NCBI GenBank assembly: GCA_049578545.1
Contig: JBAUMF010000039.1
Span: 23,721 to 87,720, forward strand
DNA from: DASQBT01 sp049578545
GTDB taxonomy: Bacteria > Pseudomonadota > Gammaproteobacteria > Burkholderiales > Thiobacillaceae
Length of the DNA: 64,000 nt
Direction of reading: 5' to 3'
Shown here one piece after another: positions 63,999 to 64,000 of this stretch; position 1 is the first letter of the stretch; each line of letters opens with the position of its first letter. The translations under genes were made by a program, and so were the position numbers. A model generated the notes under the pieces. The model did no database searches and was not told the DNA's origin. It saw nothing but the letters and a program-made list of their open reading frames with translations.

Positions 63999-64000
63999 AA

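Overview
The window looks like a chromosomal segment of a betaproteobacterium, probably a member of the Nitrosomonadales (Sulfuricella, Gallionella or Thiobacillus type relatives). The placement rests on gene order: hflK-hflC-DUF2065-hisZ-purA-rnr, rpsB to rnhB as one long block, zipA directly before ligA, and ppsR divergent from ppsA. No rRNA, phage or CRISPR array is visible. Most of the window is core housekeeping sequence, with accessory genes between blocks.

Layout. 1-6.3 kb: end of hflK, hflC, a DUF2065 gene, hisZ and purA, an oppositely oriented tRNA-Leu(CAG), then rnr. 6.3-8.6 kb, minus strand: a secreted TPR protein and an octaheme HAO-like cytochrome c with a class II FNR-type promoter and its own terminator. 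8.6-11.9 kb: rlmB, a purine/methylthio salvage pair (HGPRT plus probable methylthioinosine phosphorylase), def, a FlaF-like protein and a small basic ORF. 11.9-15.3 kb, minus: map-glnD. 15.4-29.8 kb: rpsB, tsf, pyrH, frr, uppS, cdsA, dxr, rseP, bamA, skp, lpxD, fabZ, lpxA, lpxB, rnhB, covering translation, isoprenoid and phospholipid precursors, outer-membrane assembly and lipid A. A long palindromic repeat lies between pyrH and frr.

29.9-34.7 kb holds two unusual genes: a 1289-residue PilZ/DUF1631/degenerate GGDEF/EAL protein and a SenB-type selenosugar synthase with no senA or selD beside it. They lie between rnhB and a TrmH-family methyltransferase followed by ppsR/ppsA. 38.9-42.8 kb, minus: a beta-propeller-like lipoprotein, then feoA-feoB behind a Fur box. 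42.9-50.6 kb: pyrG, a coupled mini-ORF, kdsA, a strong hairpin, eno, ftsB, zipA, ligA; then galU, nnrD and a DUF3330 protein.

52.9-64 kb is the accessory end: a FecR/DUF6600 exported protein, hypF and hypE without other hyp genes or a hydrogenase, a methyltransferase, an aldo/keto reductase, a dienelactone hydrolase, a DHA2 MFS exporter, a lone Mrr-like nuclease, and a possible transposase tail at the window edge. The most rewarding items are the FNR-controlled HAO-like cytochrome, the PilZ-DUF1631-EAL protein with its SenB neighbour, and the structured intergenic elements. I saw no complete, clearly undescribed multi-gene system.
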